Shown one piece after another: positions 5,789 through 7,269 of a stretch of DNA of 7,269 nucleotides. Position numbers and translations under genes: made by a program. The notes under the pieces were generated by a model that was not told the origin of the DNA, ran no database searches, and saw only the letters and a program-made list of their open reading frames with translations. Source of the DNA: Modestobacter sp. (GTDB lineage Bacteria; Actinomycetota; Actinomycetes; Mycobacteriales; Geodermatophilaceae); contig JAOPWO010000376.1 in NCBI GenBank assembly GCA_025965635.1, positions 1-7,269 on the forward strand, given 5' to 3'. The first letter of the stretch is position 1. The number at the start of each line of letters is the position of its first letter.

Positions 5789-5806
5789 ATGGTGGGCGCC
5801 CGGTGA
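5789..5806 (+). CDS. Possible five-residue leader peptide MVGAR coupled to the antiporter
   Basis: ATG GTG GGC GCC CGG TGA forms a complete mini-ORF with a well-placed GGGAG ribosome site. Its TGA (5804-5806) overlaps the antiporter GTG (5803-5805) in a GTGA arrangement, the classic layout for translational coupling. The antiporter GTG has only the weak GGTGGG (5791-5796) of its own. The peptide itself is unlikely to have a function; the role would be to deliver ribosomes to the antiporter start. It could also be chance. A GAGACT six bases before the ATG could even act as a -10 for a leaderless transcript. Confidence 0.4.
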   Translation: MVGAR

Positions 5807-7269
5807 ACACGACGGTCACCGTCGCGCTCGCGGTCGGCGCCGTCGTCGTGCTCGTGGCCGCACTGGCGCTCCGACTGGCCGACCGGGTCGGCCTGCCCAG
5901 CCTGCTGATCTACCTCGCGCTCGGACTGGGCCTGGGCGAGGGCGGCCTGGGGGTGCAGTTCGAGGACGTCTCCCTCACCCAGACCCTCGGGGTCGCCGCG
6001 CTCGTGGTCATCCTCGCCGAGGGCGGTCTGACCACCCGGTGGCACGACGTCCGGAGGGCCATCGGTCCAGGTCTCTCGCTCGCCACGGTCGGCGTGACGG
6101 TGAGCATCGTGGTCACCGCCGCGATCAGCGTCTGGGTGCTCGACCTCGGCTGGGGGTTCGCACTGCTGCTCGCCGCGGTGATCAGTTCGACGGATGCCGC
6201 GGCGGTCTTCGCCACGCTGCGCCGGCTCCCGCTGCCCCGCCGCATGGCCGCCTCCCTGGAGGTCGAGAGCGGACTGAACGACGCGCCGGTCATCCTCCTC
6301 GTCGCGGTCCTCTCCGAGACCCTCACCGGGCAGGCGGTGCATCCGTGGTGGGTGACCGCGCTGGTGATCGCCGGGGAACTGCTGGGCGGCTCGGTCGTCG
6401 GCCTGGCCGTCGGTTTCGGCGGGGTGCAGCTGCTCCGGCATTCCGCCATGCCGCTGTCGGGCTTCTACCCGCTGGCCACTCTCGCGCTCTGCGTGCTCGC
6501 CTTCTCCTCGGCCTCGCTGCTGCACACCTCGGGGTTCGTGGCGGTCTACCTGTGCGGACTCGTGCTGGGCAACGCCGCGCTTCCGCACCGGGCGGCGAGC
6601 ATCGGGTTCGCCGAGGGCATGGCCTCTCTCGCCCAGATCGGGCTGTTCGTGCTGCTGGGGCTGCTGGTCTCACCTGGCCGGCTCGGCCACGCGCTGGGGC
6701 CCGCGCTCGTGGTGGGCGGGGCCCTGCTGCTCCTGGCGCGACCGCTGTCGGTGGTCGCCAGCCTCGCCTGGTTCCGCATCCCCTGGGCTCAGCAGGTGTT
6801 CATCTCCTGGGCAGGGCTGCGTGGGGCGGTGCCCATCGTGCTGGCGACCTTCCCGCTGACCGCCGGCGTGCCCGGCGCGACCATCGTCTTCGACACGGTG
6901 TTCGTGCTGGTCGTGGTCTTCACCCTCGTCCAGGGCTGGTCGCTGCCGTGGGTCGCCCGCCGGCTCGGCATCGCCACCCCGTTGACCCCCCGGGACGTCG
7001 TCGTCGAGTCCGCGCCGCTGGACGAGCTGGACGCCGATCTCGTGCAGATGACGGTGCCCGCGGGCTCCCGGCTGCACGGCGTCTACCTGCCGGAGCTCCG
7101 GCTGCCCGAGGACGCCGCGGTGGTGCTGATCGTCCGCGAGGGCCGGTCCTTCGTCCCTGACGACACGACCCGGCTGATGCGCGGGGACCAGGCCCTCCTG
7201 GTGTCCGCACGGCGGTCCCGCGTCGAGGCGGAGCGCCGCCTGCGCGCGGTCAGCCGGGCCGGCCGGCTG
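5803..7269 (+). CDS. CPA1-type cation/proton antiporter with TrkA-C domain (3' end outside window)
   Basis: This is a membrane exchanger of the NhaP/CvrA-like group that moves K+ or Na+ out in exchange for protons. It supports pH, salt and osmotic homeostasis. The 489 visible codons have no stop. Residues about 5-395 are a run of roughly 12-13 hydrophobic helices. Family motifs are LPSLLIYLALGLGLGEGG near the start, ILAEGGL (70-76), SSTDAAAVFATLR with T130-D131, ESGLNDAP with the ion-binding N159-D160, and SWAGLRGAVPIVLATFP (335 onward). From about residue 405 a soluble segment with strands (LVQMTVPAGSRLHGVYLPEL, AAVVLIVREG, GDQALLV) fits a TrkA-C (RCK-C) regulatory domain like that of NhaP2/CvrA-type K+/H+ antiporters. 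The natural end is probably shortly past the window. GTG 5803 is the only nearby in-frame start; the ATG at 5789 is in another frame and may be a leader ORF. K+ versus Na+ preference cannot be read from sequence. Divergent from ileS with no obvious functional link. Confidence 0.93.
   Translation, partial: MNTTVTVALAVGAVVVLVAALALRLADRVGLPSLLIYLALGLGLGEGGLGVQFEDVSLTQTLGVAALVVILAEGGLTTRWHDVRRAIGPGLSLATVGVTVSIVVTAAISVWVLDLGWGFALLLAAVISSTDAAAVFATLRRLPLPRRMAASLEVESGLNDAPVILLVAVLSETLTGQAVHPWWVTALVIAGELLGGSVVGLAVGFGGVQLLRHSAMPLSGFYPLATLALCVLAFSSASLLHTSGFVAVYLCGLVLGNAALPHRAASIGFAEGMASLAQIGLFVLLGLLVSPGRLGHALGPALVVGGALLLLARPLSVVASLAWFRIPWAQQVFISWAGLRGAVPIVLATFPLTAGVPGATIVFDTVFVLVVVFTLVQGWSLPWVARRLGIATPLTPRDVVVESAPLDELDADLVQMTVPAGSRLHGVYLPELRLPEDAAVVLIVREGRSFVPDDTTRLMRGDQALLVSARRSRVEAERRLRAVSRAGRL

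Noticed and set aside
5689..5802. Possible T-box leader for ileS
   Set aside because: The spacer is only about 110 bases, and I see no T-box sequence complementary to the tRNA acceptor end and no specifier stem on the minus strand.
5698..6588. Long open frame on the minus strand that continues upstream of ileS for almost 300 codons in the same frame
   Set aside because: It is antisense to the antiporter, has a composition dominated by Arg, Glu, Gly, His and Gln without domain signal, and conserved IleRS sequence starts only after 5688. It is an effect of high GC at third positions.
5643..7160. Open frame of about 505 codons on the plus strand overlapping the antiporter
   Set aside because: Arg/Gly/Ala-rich low-complexity shadow. 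The frame from GTG 5803 carries all antiporter motifs and the membrane helices.

Overview
The window is very GC-rich, with codons ending almost always in G or C, GTG starts and the gene order sepF-yggT-divIVA. Together with the protein sequences this points to a high-GC actinomycete. The overall feel resembles Geodermatophilaceae or relatives (Blastococcus, Modestobacter, Geodermatophilus), but that narrower placement is recalled resemblance, not something I could test.

Left part (1-1593, + strand): the distal end of the division and cell-wall cluster that normally starts with ftsZ. It holds the C-terminal domain of SepF (cut by the window edge), a YggT-family membrane protein gene interrupted by an in-frame TAA, and a complete DivIVA/Wag31 polar-growth scaffold with its own strong Shine-Dalgarno. 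A 16-bp stem hairpin 29 bases after the divIVA stop closes the unit. SepF tethers and bundles FtsZ at the membrane. DivIVA marks the poles and recruits the elongation machinery.

Middle (1594-2490): a probably leaderless gene for a small unrecognised membrane protein, with two N-terminal helices, a long Pro/Gln/Tyr-rich tail and a C-terminal His/Cys cluster. It converges on ileS, with 24 bases between the two stop codons that contain a perfect GC palindrome.

Right part (2488-7269): ileS on the minus strand encodes a complete isoleucyl-tRNA synthetase. Its class I signature reads GTHH instead of the canonical HxGH. ileS is divergent from a CPA1-type cation/proton antiporter with the start of a C-terminal TrkA-C domain, which runs off the right edge. 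The divergent spacer holds two inverted repeats and a possible five-codon leader ORF whose stop overlaps the antiporter start.

This is mostly ordinary chromosomal core. I see no phage, insertion sequence, CRISPR array, tRNA or rRNA, and no convincing new multi-gene system. The points most worth checking are the broken yggT, the GxHH synthetase motif, the membrane-anchored His/Cys protein, the leader ORF of the antiporter and the palindrome upstream of divIVA.
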